Shown piece by piece: positions 1 to 8,462 of a stretch of 14,202 nt of DNA; within the stretch, counting starts at the first letter, position 1, and each line of letters opens with the position of its first letter. The DNA comes from Oscillospiraceae bacterium. GTDB taxonomy: Bacteria > Bacillota_A > Clostridia > Oscillospirales > JAAYXM01. The notes beneath the pieces were generated by a model. It did no database searches. It was not told where the DNA came from and saw only the letters and a list, made by a program, of their open reading frames with translations. A program made the position numbers and the translations under genes. The DNA lies in contig JAFXJK010000022.1 of NCBI GenBank assembly GCA_017532355.1, positions 1 to 14,202 on the forward strand, in the 5' to 3' direction.

Positions 1-1508
1 AGTACAACGGCCTTTTCAATCTTCGTTATGACGATACAAACCCTGTCCGAGAGGATGATGAGTTTGTCCGTTCTATCGAAGAGGACCTTCGCTGGCTCGG
101 GGCAGAGCCAAACGGCGGCATCTTCTACGGCTCTGATTATTTCGATAAATGCTATGAGTTTGCGGTTGACCTTATAAAGCGCGGAAAGGCATACGTTTGC
201 GACCTTTCGGCAGAGGAGATGCGCGAGTATCGAGGCACTCTCACCGAGCCGGGAAAGAACAGTCCGTATCGCGACCGTTCAGTTGAGGAAAACCTCGACC
301 TCTTTGAGAGAATGAAGAATGGCGAGTTCCCGGACGGAAGCCACACTCTCCGTGCGAAAATTGATATGGCGTCGCCGAATATGAATATGCGTGACCCTGC
401 GATTTACAGAATCCTTCATACTCACCACCACCGCCAGGGTGATAAGTGGTGCATCTATCCTCTTTATGACTATGCTCATCCGATTCAGGATGCGCTTGAA
501 GGCATAACCCATTCTCTCTGCTCAATTGAGTTTGAGAACCACCGTCCGCTTTATGATTGGGTTGTCCGTGAAATCGGCTTTGAGAATCCGCCACGTCAGA
601 TAGAGTTCTCGCGCCTTAATGTAACAAATACCGTTATGTCCAAGCGTTACCTCCGTCAGCTCGTTGAGGAGAAGTATGTTGACGGCTGGGATGATCCCCG
701 TATGCCTACTCTTTCGGGACTTCGCCGACGCGGCTACACTCCGAAGGCAATCCGTACTTTCTGTGAGAGAATCGGAGTTTCAAAGGCATACAACACCGTT
801 GATTACGGCTTCCTTGAGCATTGTATCAGAGAAGATCTCAACGAATCTGCCACACGTATGATGGTTGTCTTAAGACCTGTAAAGCTTGTCATTGATAATT
901 ATCCTGAAGGACAGACAGAGACCTTCGATGCACAGAATAACCCCATAGATGAAAACAGCGGAACACATAAGGTCACCTTCTCCCGCGAGCTTTATATTGA
1001 GCGAGAGGACTTTATGGAAGAGCCTGTAAAGGGATATTTCAGAATGTTCCCGGGTAATGAAGTGCGTCTTAAGTATGCGTATTATGTAACGTGCAAGAGC
1101 TTTGAAACGGATGAGAACGGTAATGTTACGGTTATCCATGCCGAATATGATCCTGCATCCCGCGGCGGAGACACGCCTGATAAGCGTAAGGTAAAGGGAA
1201 CAATTCATTGGGTTTCCGCAAGTGATGCGTGTGATGCAGAGGTCCGTCTTTACGAAAATCTTTTTAATGCCGAGAATCCGGGTGAATTCCCGGAGGGCGG
1301 CGCATTCACCGATAATATCAACCCCAATTCACTTGAAGTCCTCACCGGATGCAAGTGTGAGTCTGCAATCCGCGAAAACATCGGAGACGGCAGATACCAG
1401 TTCCTCAGAAACGGCTACTTCTGCCGGGATACAAAGCTCTCGACAGACGATAAGCTCGTTTTCAACAGAACTGTTTCGCTTAAGGACTCATGGGCAAAGA
1501 AAAAGTAA
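1..1508 (+). CDS. glnS: Glutaminyl-tRNA synthetase, 5'-truncated by window edge
   Basis: GlnRS charges tRNA-Gln with glutamine in the cytoplasm (class I synthetase). The first two bases are the end of a codon. Reading from base 3 gives 501 residues to the TAA at 1506-1508, so only about 50 N-terminal residues, including the HIGH motif, should lie outside the window (family length about 550). The visible protein opens with [13 protein letters not shown], typical of GlnRS just after HIGH. The KMSKS-equivalent VMSKR is at bases 633-647, followed by [16 protein letters not shown]. The C-terminal half matches the two beta-barrel anticodon-binding region in length. gltX follows after 17 bases with its own ribosome binding site, so the two are probably co-transcribed. 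Many Bacillota lack GlnRS and make Gln-tRNA by amidation (GatCAB), so its presence is informative. An ATG at 219 is internal and is not the start. Confidence 0.96.
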   Translation, partial: YNGLFNLRYDDTNPVREDDEFVRSIEEDLRWLGAEPNGGIFYGSDYFDKCYEFAVDLIKRGKAYVCDLSAEEMREYRGTLTEPGKNSPYRDRSVEENLDLFERMKNGEFPDGSHTLRAKIDMASPNMNMRDPAIYRILHTHHHRQGDKWCIYPLYDYAHPIQDALEGITHSLCSIEFENHRPLYDWVVREIGFENPPRQIEFSRLNVTNTVMSKRYLRQLVEEKYVDGWDDPRMPTLSGLRRRGYTPKAIRTFCERIGVSKAYNTVDYGFLEHCIREDLNESATRMMVVLRPVKLVIDNYPEGQTETFDAQNNPIDENSGTHKVTFSRELYIEREDFMEEPVKGYFRMFPGNEVRLKYAYYVTCKSFETDENGNVTVIHAEYDPASRGGDTPDKRKVKGTIHWVSASDACDAEVRLYENLFNAENPGEFPEGGAFTDNINPNSLEVLTGCKCESAIRENIGDGRYQFLRNGYFCRDTKLSTDDKLVFNRTVSLKDSWAKKK

Positions 1509-1525
1509 GACAGAGGTAAGTTGTA

Positions 1526-3001
1526 ATGGATATGAAATTTTTTGAAGAGGCAGAGGCGAAGATTCCGAAAGGGAAGGTAAGAACCCGTTTTGCACCGAGT
1601 CCCACAGGCTATATGCATATCGGCAATCTCCGCACAGCTCTCTATACTTATATGATTGCAAAGCACAGCGGCGGTGATTTTATCCTCCGAATTGAGGATA
1701 CCGACCAGGGACGACTTGTCGAAGGTGCAACGGATCTTATCTACCGCACGCTCCACGAAACAGGACTTAACTATGACGAAGGCCCCGATATAGGTGGCCC
1801 CGTAGGTCCGTATATCCAGAGCGAAAGAATGGGAATGTATAAGCAGTATGCAGAAGTTCTCATTGAGCGCGGTGCGGCTTACCGTTGCTTCTGCGAAAAG
1901 ACAGACCACGAAGAAAAGGACGGCGAAGCTCCGACCAAATACGATGGCAGATGCTCGCGCCTTTCGCCTGAAGAGATTCAGGCAAAACTCGATGCAGGCG
2001 TTCCGTATGTTATCCGCCAGAAGATGCCGGAAAGCGGAACAACTACATTTTCTGACGTTGTTTACGGCGATATAACAGTTCCGAACGAGGACCTCGACGA
2101 TCAGGTTCTTATAAAGTCTGACGGCTTCCCGACATATAACTTCGCAAACGTGGTTGATGACCATCTTATGGGTATAACTCACGTCGTTCGCGGTTCGGAG
2201 TATCTTTCTTCTGCACCGAAGTATAACCTTCTCTATGAAGCATTTGGTTGGGAAATTCCGACTTATGTACACTGTTCACCCGTTATGAAGGATGCGCAGC
2301 ATAAGCTCTCAAAGCGTAACGGAGACCCGTCTTATGAAGACCTTATAAACGAAGGTTACCTCAAGGATGCGGTTGTAAACTATGTAACGCTCCTCGGTTG
2401 GAGTCCCGGCGGCGAGCAGGAGATTTTCTCTCTTTCAGAGCTTGTAGATATCTTCGAACTCAAGGGTATTTCTAAGTCACCGGCGATTTTTGACGTCGCA
2501 AAGCTCAAGTACATAAATGCAGAGTATATCCGCTCAATGACACCTTCGCAGTTTGCAGACGTTGCACGTCCGTATATCCGACAGGGAGTGAAGAATGAGG
2601 CAATCAACCCCGACCTCATTGCTCCGCTTCTCCAGCAGCGTTGTGAGCGCCTTGCGGATATTCCCGAGCAGGTTGATTTCTTCGACGCTGTTCCCGAGTA
2701 TGACAGCGAGATGTATTCTCATAAGAAGATGAAGACAAGTCCGGAAACAGCTCTTGTCACTTTGCGTGAGCTTCGTCCTGTGCTTGAGGGTATTTCTGAC
2801 TGGACGTTTGACACTATCCACGATACACTCTTTAGCTACATCGCAGAGCATGAACTTAAGAACGGATTTGTCCTTTGGCCGCTCCGTACTGCTCTTTCGG
2901 GTAAGCAGGTCACACCCGGTGGCGGCGTAGAGTTCTGCCATATTCTCGGTAAAGAAGAAACGCTCAAGCGCATTGATGCTGCAATAGAAAAATTATCCTA
3001 A
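1526..3001 (+). CDS. gltX: Glutamyl-tRNA synthetase
   Basis: GltX attaches glutamate to tRNA-Glu. The 491-residue length is normal for bacterial GltX. Class I signatures are clear: the HIGH motif as HIGN (residues 31-34) in [17 protein letters not shown], and KMSKS as KLSKR (260-264). Cys121, Cys123 and Cys143 (CFC...YDGRC) resemble the zinc-binding insert of some GluRS enzymes. The tail, with [11 protein letters not shown], is the usual anticodon-binding end. ATG 1526 is preceded by AGAGGT at 1512-1517 with an 8-base gap. A second in-frame ATG at 1532 is too close to that site. With glnS directly upstream, this enzyme is likely the discriminating kind that charges only tRNA-Glu. That is inference, since specificity cannot be read from the sequence by eye. 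Confidence 0.97.
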   Translation: MDMKFFEEAEAKIPKGKVRTRFAPSPTGYMHIGNLRTALYTYMIAKHSGGDFILRIEDTDQGRLVEGATDLIYRTLHETGLNYDEGPDIGGPVGPYIQSERMGMYKQYAEVLIERGAAYRCFCEKTDHEEKDGEAPTKYDGRCSRLSPEEIQAKLDAGVPYVIRQKMPESGTTTFSDVVYGDITVPNEDLDDQVLIKSDGFPTYNFANVVDDHLMGITHVVRGSEYLSSAPKYNLLYEAFGWEIPTYVHCSPVMKDAQHKLSKRNGDPSYEDLINEGYLKDAVVNYVTLLGWSPGGEQEIFSLSELVDIFELKGISKSPAIFDVAKLKYINAEYIRSMTPSQFADVARPYIRQGVKNEAINPDLIAPLLQQRCERLADIPEQVDFFDAVPEYDSEMYSHKKMKTSPETALVTLRELRPVLEGISDWTFDTIHDTLFSYIAEHELKNGFVLWPLRTALSGKQVTPGGGVEFCHILGKEETLKRIDAAIEKLS

Positions 3002-3008
3002 ACAAATT

Positions 3009-3040
3009 CCCTGTGAAGTGAACTTACTTCACAGGGTTTT
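3009..3040 (+). terminator. Hairpin terminator after gltX
   Basis: A perfect 11-bp inverted repeat, CCCTGTGAAGT (3009-3019) with ACTTCACAGGG (3026-3036), has a 6-base loop and is followed by TTTT (3037-3040). It begins 7 bases after the gltX stop, as expected for an intrinsic terminator of the glnS-gltX unit. The T tract is short (TTTTGG), so partial read-through into the esterase genes is possible. I see no convincing promoter between it and the next gene. Confidence 0.75.
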
Positions 3041-3064
3041 GGTATGCGTTTTGGAGGAATCAAA

Positions 3065-4144
3065 ATGAGAGATATAGCGAATATTGATAAGAATTTTGAA
3101 GTCAAGTCAACTATCGGCAAAGAAGATGTAGTGTACAAAAACGTGCTCGAAGAACCATTTAAGATTTACGGCATTTTCTATGAAGATGGCAAGTTTCGTC
3201 GTATTCCCGAAGCTGTTGCAAAGAGTGTAAGTGAGGGTGTATATGCGCTTCATGCAAATTGTGCAGGCGGTAGAGTTCGTTTTAAGACAAACAGCCCGTA
3301 TGTTTCAATTTATGCGGAGGTTGAAAACGTTTGTCGTGCTCCGCACTTTGCGCTTACCGGTACTGCGGGTTTTGACCTCTATGAAGATATAAACGGTGTG
3401 GACAGATTTGTAAATATCTATATTCCTCCGTATGAAATTAAAGATTCGTTTGAGAGCATTCATGAATTTACCGAACAGAGAGAACGAGAGCTTACGATAA
3501 ACTTCCCGCTTTATACTGATGTAAAAAATCTCTATGTCGGTGTTGCAAAGGATGCTTATATCAAAGCTCCGAACCCGTATAAACACGAAAAACCCGTTGT
3601 TTATTACGGCTCATCAATTACGCAAGGCGGATGTGCCGCACGTCCGGGAACTTGCTATGAGGCTATTATCTCACGCCGTCTTTCGTGCGACCATATAAAC
3701 CTCGGCTTTTCTGGCGTTGCAAAGGCAGAAGACGAGATCGCAGAGTATATCAGCAATCTCGATATGTCTGTTTTTGTTTATGACTATGACCATAACGCTC
3801 CGACTCTTGAGCATCTCGTGAAAACTCACGAGAGGATGTTTAAGAAGATCCGCGAAAAGAATCCGACTCTTCCGATAATTTTTGCATCAAAGCCGAAATA
3901 TCTCGGCGATGAGTTTGGCGATAGAATTCCGCGCTATAAGGAAACCCGTGAAGAGGTTTATAATACATACAAAAAAGCAATTGCCGCGGGTGATAAGAAT
4001 GTTTACTTTGTAAACGGAGATGAGCTTATGAAGTATGCAGAGTATGAGGGAACGGTAGATGTTTCTCATCCGACTGACCACGGCTTTGCTTCAATGGCAA
4101 AGGTCTTTGGAGATTTGATAGAGAAGATACTTGAAAAGAGGTAA
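3065..4144 (+). CDS. SGNH/GDSL hydrolase with GxDLY domain (first of tandem pair)
   Basis: This is a 359-residue predicted esterase or acyl/acetylhydrolase of the SGNH superfamily, resembling the Lipase_GDSL_3 type with an N-terminal GxDLY domain. The GxDLY signature is GFDLY at residues 102-106. The SGNH blocks follow: YGSSITQG with the probable nucleophile Ser184 (GSSI in place of GDSL), NLGFSG around Gly214, DHN with Asn244, and DVSHP giving the probable Asp332/His335 pair. No signal peptide or membrane segment is visible, so it should act in the cytoplasm, perhaps removing acyl groups from imported sugars. The substrate is unknown. ATG 3065 is chosen because GGAGG (3053-3057) lies 7 bases upstream. 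An upstream in-frame ATG at 3044 lies before that site. The gene follows the gltX hairpin and has a close paralog 4 bases downstream. Confidence 0.85.
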   Translation: MRDIANIDKNFEVKSTIGKEDVVYKNVLEEPFKIYGIFYEDGKFRRIPEAVAKSVSEGVYALHANCAGGRVRFKTNSPYVSIYAEVENVCRAPHFALTGTAGFDLYEDINGVDRFVNIYIPPYEIKDSFESIHEFTEQRERELTINFPLYTDVKNLYVGVAKDAYIKAPNPYKHEKPVVYYGSSITQGGCAARPGTCYEAIISRRLSCDHINLGFSGVAKAEDEIAEYISNLDMSVFVYDYDHNAPTLEHLVKTHERMFKKIREKNPTLPIIFASKPKYLGDEFGDRIPRYKETREEVYNTYKKAIAAGDKNVYFVNGDELMKYAEYEGTVDVSHPTDHGFASMAKVFGDLIEKILEKR

Positions 4145-4148
4145 TAAT

Positions 4149-5279
4149 ATGAGTGACATTGCAAAAATAGATAAGAATTTTGAAGTTAAATCAAGTATCG
4201 GAAAAGACGATGTAGTTTATAGAAATGTTCTCGAAGAACCTTTTAAGGTATACGGCGTTTTCTATGAGAACGGAAAGTTTCGACGTATTCCCGAAGCTGT
4301 TGCAAAGAGTGTAAGTGAGGGTGTATATGCTCTCCATGCAAATTGTGCAGGCGGCAGAGTTCGTTTTAAGACAAACAGCCCGTATGTTTCGGTCTATGTT
4401 GAGGTTGAGAACGTTTGTCGTGCTCCGCATTTTCCGCTTACAGGTGCCGCGGGCCTTGACCTCTACGGCGATTATGGAATAAAAGACAGATTCCTCTGGC
4501 CGTTTGTTCCTCCGTATGATGTTACCGATTCTTTCGAGAGCGTTGCAGAGCTTTTTACAGTTGAAGAAAGGGAGTTCACAATTAACTTTCCACTCTATAC
4601 TGACGTTAAAAATCTCTATGTTGGCGTCTCAAAGGATGCTTACATAAAAGCTCCCGAGCCGTATAAGATTGAAAAACCGGTTGTTTATTACGGTTCATCT
4701 ATTACACAGGGCGGATGTGCATCCCGTCCCGGAAATTGCTATCAGTCAGTAATTTCACGCCGTCTTTCTTGCGACCATATCAATCTCGGTTTCTCCGGCG
4801 TTGCAAAAGCAGAGGATGAGATTGCAAATTACATAAAAGATCTTGATATGTCAGCGTTTGTGTATGATTATGACCACAACGCACCGACGATTGAGCATCT
4901 TGAAAAGACTCATGAAAGAATGTTTAAAATCGTGCGCGAGGCACATCCCGACATTCCGATAATCTTTGCGTCAAAACCCAAAGGTCGTGACGACCTTTAT
5001 GGTGAAAGATGGTTTGCGTGGCATTTTGGTCTCAAACCGGAAAAAGCAACTTTTGACGACAGGGAAAACCTTGGTCTTGGAAGAACGCTCGATACAATCA
5101 CAAAGACTTATGAAAACGCAAAGGCGGCAGGGGATAAGAATGTATATCTTATTCCGGGCAGCGAGCTTATGAAGTATTGCGGACATGACGGAACTGTCGA
5201 TATTTCTCACCCGACGGATTACGGCTTTGCTTCAATGGCAAAGGTCTTTGGGGATTTGCTTGAAAAAGTTTTGAAATAG
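4149..5279 (+). CDS. SGNH/GDSL hydrolase with GxDLY domain (second of tandem pair)
   Basis: This 376-residue paralog of the preceding gene shares its whole domain plan: GLDLY in the N-terminal domain, YGSSITQG at the nucleophile, NLGFSG, DHN, and DISHPTDYG at the acid/base end. All four catalytic blocks are intact, so both copies look active. The main difference is about 17 extra residues after ASKPKG, an aromatic and charged stretch containing WFAWHFG, where the first copy is short. This lies in the C-terminal half near the active-site loops and could change substrate choice (inference). ATG 4149 follows AGAGGT (4137-4142), which overlaps the end of the first gene, and the stop-to-start gap is 4 bases, so the pair is co-translated. 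A TTG at 4131 lies upstream of the binding site and is not used. No export signal is visible. Confidence 0.85.
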   Translation: MSDIAKIDKNFEVKSSIGKDDVVYRNVLEEPFKVYGVFYENGKFRRIPEAVAKSVSEGVYALHANCAGGRVRFKTNSPYVSVYVEVENVCRAPHFPLTGAAGLDLYGDYGIKDRFLWPFVPPYDVTDSFESVAELFTVEEREFTINFPLYTDVKNLYVGVSKDAYIKAPEPYKIEKPVVYYGSSITQGGCASRPGNCYQSVISRRLSCDHINLGFSGVAKAEDEIANYIKDLDMSAFVYDYDHNAPTIEHLEKTHERMFKIVREAHPDIPIIFASKPKGRDDLYGERWFAWHFGLKPEKATFDDRENLGLGRTLDTITKTYENAKAAGDKNVYLIPGSELMKYCGHDGTVDISHPTDYGFASMAKVFGDLLEKVLK

Positions 5280-5296
5280 ATGGAGAGTGTAAAGTT

Positions 5297-5932
5297 TTGA
5301 GAATGAGAAAAAAGCCGAACCTCGATAAGCGTCGGCAGAATTGTATTGGTATTATTCCGCAGAATCCTGAGTCACTTCGCGGAAAGTGGAAAGAAACCTT
5401 CGGGTTTGACCGTATCTGTATTGAAATCGGCTGTGGGAAAGGTCGCTTCATAACTGAGAATGCAAAGCTTGACCCCAAAACACTCTTTATCGGAATTGAG
5501 CGCGAGCAGAACGTTTTTGTTATGGCGGCAGAGAAGGCGATAGCAGGCGGTCTTTCAAATGTCCTTTTTATGGATATTGATGCGGCAACACTCTGCGATA
5601 TTTTTGAAAACGGAGAGATAAACGGAATTTATCTCAACTTCAGCGATCCGTGGCCAAAGAAAAAGCAGGCAAAGCGCCGTCTCACTCATGGAGATTTCCT
5701 TGCGAAATACGATACCGTTCTTTCTGATGACGGTTTTATATTCTTCAAGACTGATAACACGAAGCTCTTTGAGTTCTCACTTAATTCAATGTCCGAATAC
5801 GGACTTAAGCTTCAAAACATAACCTTCGACCTTGCCGCAAGCGGGATAGACAATGTCGTTACGGAGTACGAAGCTCGCTTTATGGAGCAAGGAATGAATA
5901 TCTACAGGGTAGAGGCATATAAGAGAAAATAA
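5297..5932 (+). CDS. trmB: tRNA (guanine-N7-)-methyltransferase
   Basis: TrmB uses S-adenosylmethionine to make m7G46 in the variable loop of tRNAs. The 211 residues show the class I methyltransferase motif CIEIGCGKGRF, the family hallmark NFSDPWPKKKQAKRRL, and the C-terminal TEYEARF signature. The start is probably TTG at 5297: it sits 9 bases after GGAGAG (5282-5287) and gives MRMRKKP, the opening typical of Bacillota TrmB. ATG 5303, two codons later, is 15 bases from that site and is the alternative. It lies 17 bases after the second esterase and 24 bases before the flavoprotein gene, in one apparent transcription unit. Confidence 0.95.
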   Translation: MRMRKKPNLDKRRQNCIGIIPQNPESLRGKWKETFGFDRICIEIGCGKGRFITENAKLDPKTLFIGIEREQNVFVMAAEKAIAGGLSNVLFMDIDAATLCDIFENGEINGIYLNFSDPWPKKKQAKRRLTHGDFLAKYDTVLSDDGFIFFKTDNTKLFEFSLNSMSEYGLKLQNITFDLAASGIDNVVTEYEARFMEQGMNIYRVEAYKRK

Positions 5933-5956
5933 AACATCTTTTTGGGAAGTTTTAAA

Positions 5957-7195
5957 ATGAGTAAGAAAGTAGTTGTTATTGGCGCAGGTGCCGCAGGGCT
6001 TTTTGCTGCAGGAATCGCCGCACAAGACGGTGCAGACGTTCTTGTTTTTGAGAAGAACCCGTATCCGGGTAAAAAACTGAATATAACGGGAAAAGGCCGT
6101 TGTAATGTCACGAACAACTGCGATTTTGACGAGCTTATGGCAAATGTTCCTCAGAACCCGAGGTTTATGTACAGTGCGTTTTCTGCTTTTTCTCCGCAGG
6201 ATATGATGTCTTTTCTTGAAAACGAAGGAGTAAGTCTTAAAACCGAACGCGGAGCAAGGGTTTTTCCGACCTCTGACCGTGCGAGAGATGTAACTGATAC
6301 GCTTTATGCGTTTGCGAAGCGGAACGGCGCAAAATTCAAAACCGCAGAGGTGCGTGGGCTTACGATTGAAAACGGCGCTGTATGCGGTGTAAAAACGGCT
6401 TCGGAAGCTTATTTATGCGATGCTGTAATTATTGCGACGGGCGGTGCATCTTATCCGCTTACGGGCTCGACGGGTGACGGCTATCGCTTTGCCGAAAGTG
6501 CAGGGCACACGGTGGTGTCTCCTCGTGGCTCGCTCGTTCCTCTTTGTGCAGAGTGTGAAGTCTGCCGTATTGCCCAGGGGTTAACGCTCAAGAACGTCGT
6601 TCTTTCGGCGTTCAACAATAAGGGTAAGCAGATTTTTTCAGAAATCGGAGAGATGCTGTTCACTCATTTTGGTATGAGCGGTCCGCTTGTTCTTTCTGCA
6701 AGTGCGCACATGCGTGATTTTGAAAAAGAGAAGTATCATATAACAATCGATCTGAAACCCGGGCTTACTCCGGAAAAACTTGAGGAAAGAATCCTTCGGG
6801 ATATAGAAGAGAAGAAGAATAAGGATATGCACAATCTTCTTCGTGGTCTTCTTCCATCAGGATTGATACCGATTGTTCTTATGAAATCAGGTATAGACTC
6901 TTCTGTTAAGGGGAATTCCTTGACACGTGAAATGCGAAAAACTCTGCGCGACACACTTAAGTCGCTTAAGTTTGAAATAGACGGGAAACGCCCCATTGAG
7001 GAAGCTATTATAACCTCGGGAGGCGTAAACGTCCGCGAGATAAACCCCAAAACAATGGAATCGAAAAAAACAAGCGGTCTTTACTTTGCAGGCGAGGTGC
7101 TTGATGTTGATGCTTATACGGGAGGTTTCAATCTCCAGATAGCATGGTCAAGTGCGTATGTCGCAGGCAAGAGTGCCGCGGAAGAGGAGAGGTAG
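5957..7195 (+). CDS. FAD-dependent oxidoreductase, HI0933/BaiN (YhiN) family
   Basis: This is a 412-residue flavoprotein of the HI0933-like family, often annotated as NAD(P)/FAD-dependent oxidoreductase or aminoacetone-oxidase-like. The N-terminus has the dinucleotide fold GAGAAG (residues 9-14) with Glu32 ending the second strand, then the family signature GRCNVTN (47-53). The C-terminus carries GLYFAGEVLDVDAYTGGFNLQ, the second FAD-contact motif typical of the family. BaiN homologues reduce bile-acid intermediates in some gut clostridia, but most family members have no proven role and no substrate can be assigned here. ATG 5957 has GGGAAG (5944-5949) 7 bases upstream. A TTG at 5942 overlaps that site and was rejected. 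In clostridia this gene commonly sits just upstream of cmk, as here (5-base gap). Confidence 0.9.
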   Translation: MSKKVVVIGAGAAGLFAAGIAAQDGADVLVFEKNPYPGKKLNITGKGRCNVTNNCDFDELMANVPQNPRFMYSAFSAFSPQDMMSFLENEGVSLKTERGARVFPTSDRARDVTDTLYAFAKRNGAKFKTAEVRGLTIENGAVCGVKTASEAYLCDAVIIATGGASYPLTGSTGDGYRFAESAGHTVVSPRGSLVPLCAECEVCRIAQGLTLKNVVLSAFNNKGKQIFSEIGEMLFTHFGMSGPLVLSASAHMRDFEKEKYHITIDLKPGLTPEKLEERILRDIEEKKNKDMHNLLRGLLPSGLIPIVLMKSGIDSSVKGNSLTREMRKTLRDTLKSLKFEIDGKRPIEEAIITSGGVNVREINPKTMESKKTSGLYFAGEVLDVDAYTGGFNLQIAWSSAYVAGKSAAEEER

Positions 7196-7200
7196 AATCA

Positions 7201-7875
7201 ATGAAAAAGATTGCTATCGCAATAGACGGGCCGAGTGGCGCAGGAAAGAGCACTATATCCAAGATTCTTGCAAAAGAGCTTCAGTTTGTCTATGTTGATA
7301 CGGGAGCAATATACCGTACTGTAGGTATATACACATATCGGAAGGGCGTTGACCCGACGGATGCCGAAGCGGTGGAAAAGCTTCTTCCCGGGATTGATAT
7401 TGTCATAAAACACGTTGACGGTGTTCAGAGAATTTTCTTAAACGGAGAAGATGTTTCGGAGAAAATCCGTGAGCATATTATTTCAAAGTATGCGTCGGAT
7501 GTTTCTGCAATTCCTGCAGTGAGGAAGTTTCTTCTTAATATGCAGCGTGAGTTTGCAGAACGCTACAACGTCATTATGGACGGCCGCGACATCGGTACCG
7601 TTGTTCTCCCTAATGCTGACATCAAAATCTTTTTGACGGCGACTGACGAGGATCGTGCAAAGCGCAGATACGATGAGCTTATCCTCAAAGGTCAGGACGT
7701 GCCATTTGAAAAGGTGCTTTCAGATATGCGTGAGCGTGACCGCAACGATTCACAGCGTGCCACTGCACCGCTTGCGGCAGCAGAGGATGCAATAACGGTC
7801 GATACGACGGGGAATACGCTTGAGCAGAGCGTTGAAGTGCTCAAGAAACTCGTAAATGAGAGGTTAGAAGGATAA
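7201..7875 (+). CDS. cmk: Cytidylate kinase
   Basis: Cmk phosphorylates CMP and dCMP to the diphosphates, salvaging cytidine nucleotides for RNA, DNA and phospholipid precursors. The 224 residues are the usual bacterial length. The P-loop is GPSGAGKS (10-17), with DTGAIYR (33-39) and DGRDIGT (127-133) as nucleotide-monophosphate contacts, and a RERDRNDSQR stretch in the lid region. ATG 7201 follows GAGAGG (7187-7192), which lies at the 3' end of the flavoprotein gene. An upstream in-frame ATG at 7144 would overlap that gene by some 50 bases and lacks a site. The stop overlaps the next start (TAATG at 7873-7877), indicating coupling with plsC. Confidence 0.97.
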   Translation: MKKIAIAIDGPSGAGKSTISKILAKELQFVYVDTGAIYRTVGIYTYRKGVDPTDAEAVEKLLPGIDIVIKHVDGVQRIFLNGEDVSEKIREHIISKYASDVSAIPAVRKFLLNMQREFAERYNVIMDGRDIGTVVLPNADIKIFLTATDEDRAKRRYDELILKGQDVPFEKVLSDMRERDRNDSQRATAPLAAAEDAITVDTTGNTLEQSVEVLKKLVNERLEG

Positions 7876-8462
7876 TGGTACTCTTCAGAATTGTATATGC
7901 AATCGCAATGCCTGTTTTCCGACTTCTTTACAGAATTAAAGTTTACGGACGTGAGAATGTTCCGGAAGGTGCCGCTGTAATGTGTGCAAATCATTCGGCT
8001 TTGCTTGACCCTATATTTTTGTGTGTTGCTTGCGGTATTCGCGAAAATTGGCTCTTTATGGCAAAAATAGAGCTTCTCAGGGTTCCTGTGCTTGGGTGGA
8101 TATTGAAGAAGATAGGTGTAATCCCCGTAAATCGCGGAGCTACGGATATCTCTACTCTCCGCAATGCGATTGATGCGCTCAAGAGCGGAAAGAAGGTTAT
8201 GATTTTTCCTCAGGGAACCCGTGTTCGCGAGGGAGATGACGACGTTGCGGCAAAGACCGGAGCTGCAATGATTGCTTCCCGTGCAGGAGTTCCGTTAGTC
8301 CCTGTTTACATTAACACAAATAAACACATTTTCGGAAAAGTTATTGTCTCAATCGGTAAACCTGTCTCGACTGAGATTGAAGAAAAAGGACAGGCAAAAT
8401 ACAAAAAGCTCATAGGCGATGTTTTTGATGAAATTTCGAGGTTAGGTAAATTGTATGAATAG
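7875..8462 (+). CDS. plsC: 1-acyl-sn-glycerol-3-phosphate acyltransferase (PlsC-like)
   Basis: PlsC-type enzymes acylate lysophosphatidic acid to phosphatidic acid at the membrane. This 195-residue protein has the catalytic NHSALLD box (HX4D, His40/Asp45), the GVIPVNR block (81-87) and the third block FPQGTR (111-116). The last normally reads FPEGTR, so Glu is replaced by Gln. The hydrophobic N-terminus (residues 2-19) probably anchors it to the membrane surface. The length is short but normal for clostridial PlsC paralogs. The start overlaps the cmk stop by one base, and its stop overlaps the ispH start by 8 bases, so translation is coupled along the run. A related acyltransferase specificity cannot be excluded. 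Confidence 0.92.
   Translation: MVLFRIVYAIAMPVFRLLYRIKVYGRENVPEGAAVMCANHSALLDPIFLCVACGIRENWLFMAKIELLRVPVLGWILKKIGVIPVNRGATDISTLRNAIDALKSGKKVMIFPQGTRVREGDDDVAAKTGAAMIASRAGVPLVPVYINTNKHIFGKVIVSIGKPVSTEIEEKGQAKYKKLIGDVFDEISRLGKLYE

Noticed and set aside
1415..2272. Antisense open frame of 285 codons opposite gltX
   Set aside because: It lies wholly opposite conserved glnS/gltX sequence, its product is Cys- and Phe-rich without recognisable motifs, and no ribosome binding site or promoter fits. It is a shadow of codon bias in the sense genes.
7144..7200. N-terminal extension of cytidylate kinase from ATG 7144
   Set aside because: It would overlap the conserved flavoprotein C-terminus and add 19 non-family residues. 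MKKIAIAIDG from 7201 is the normal start.
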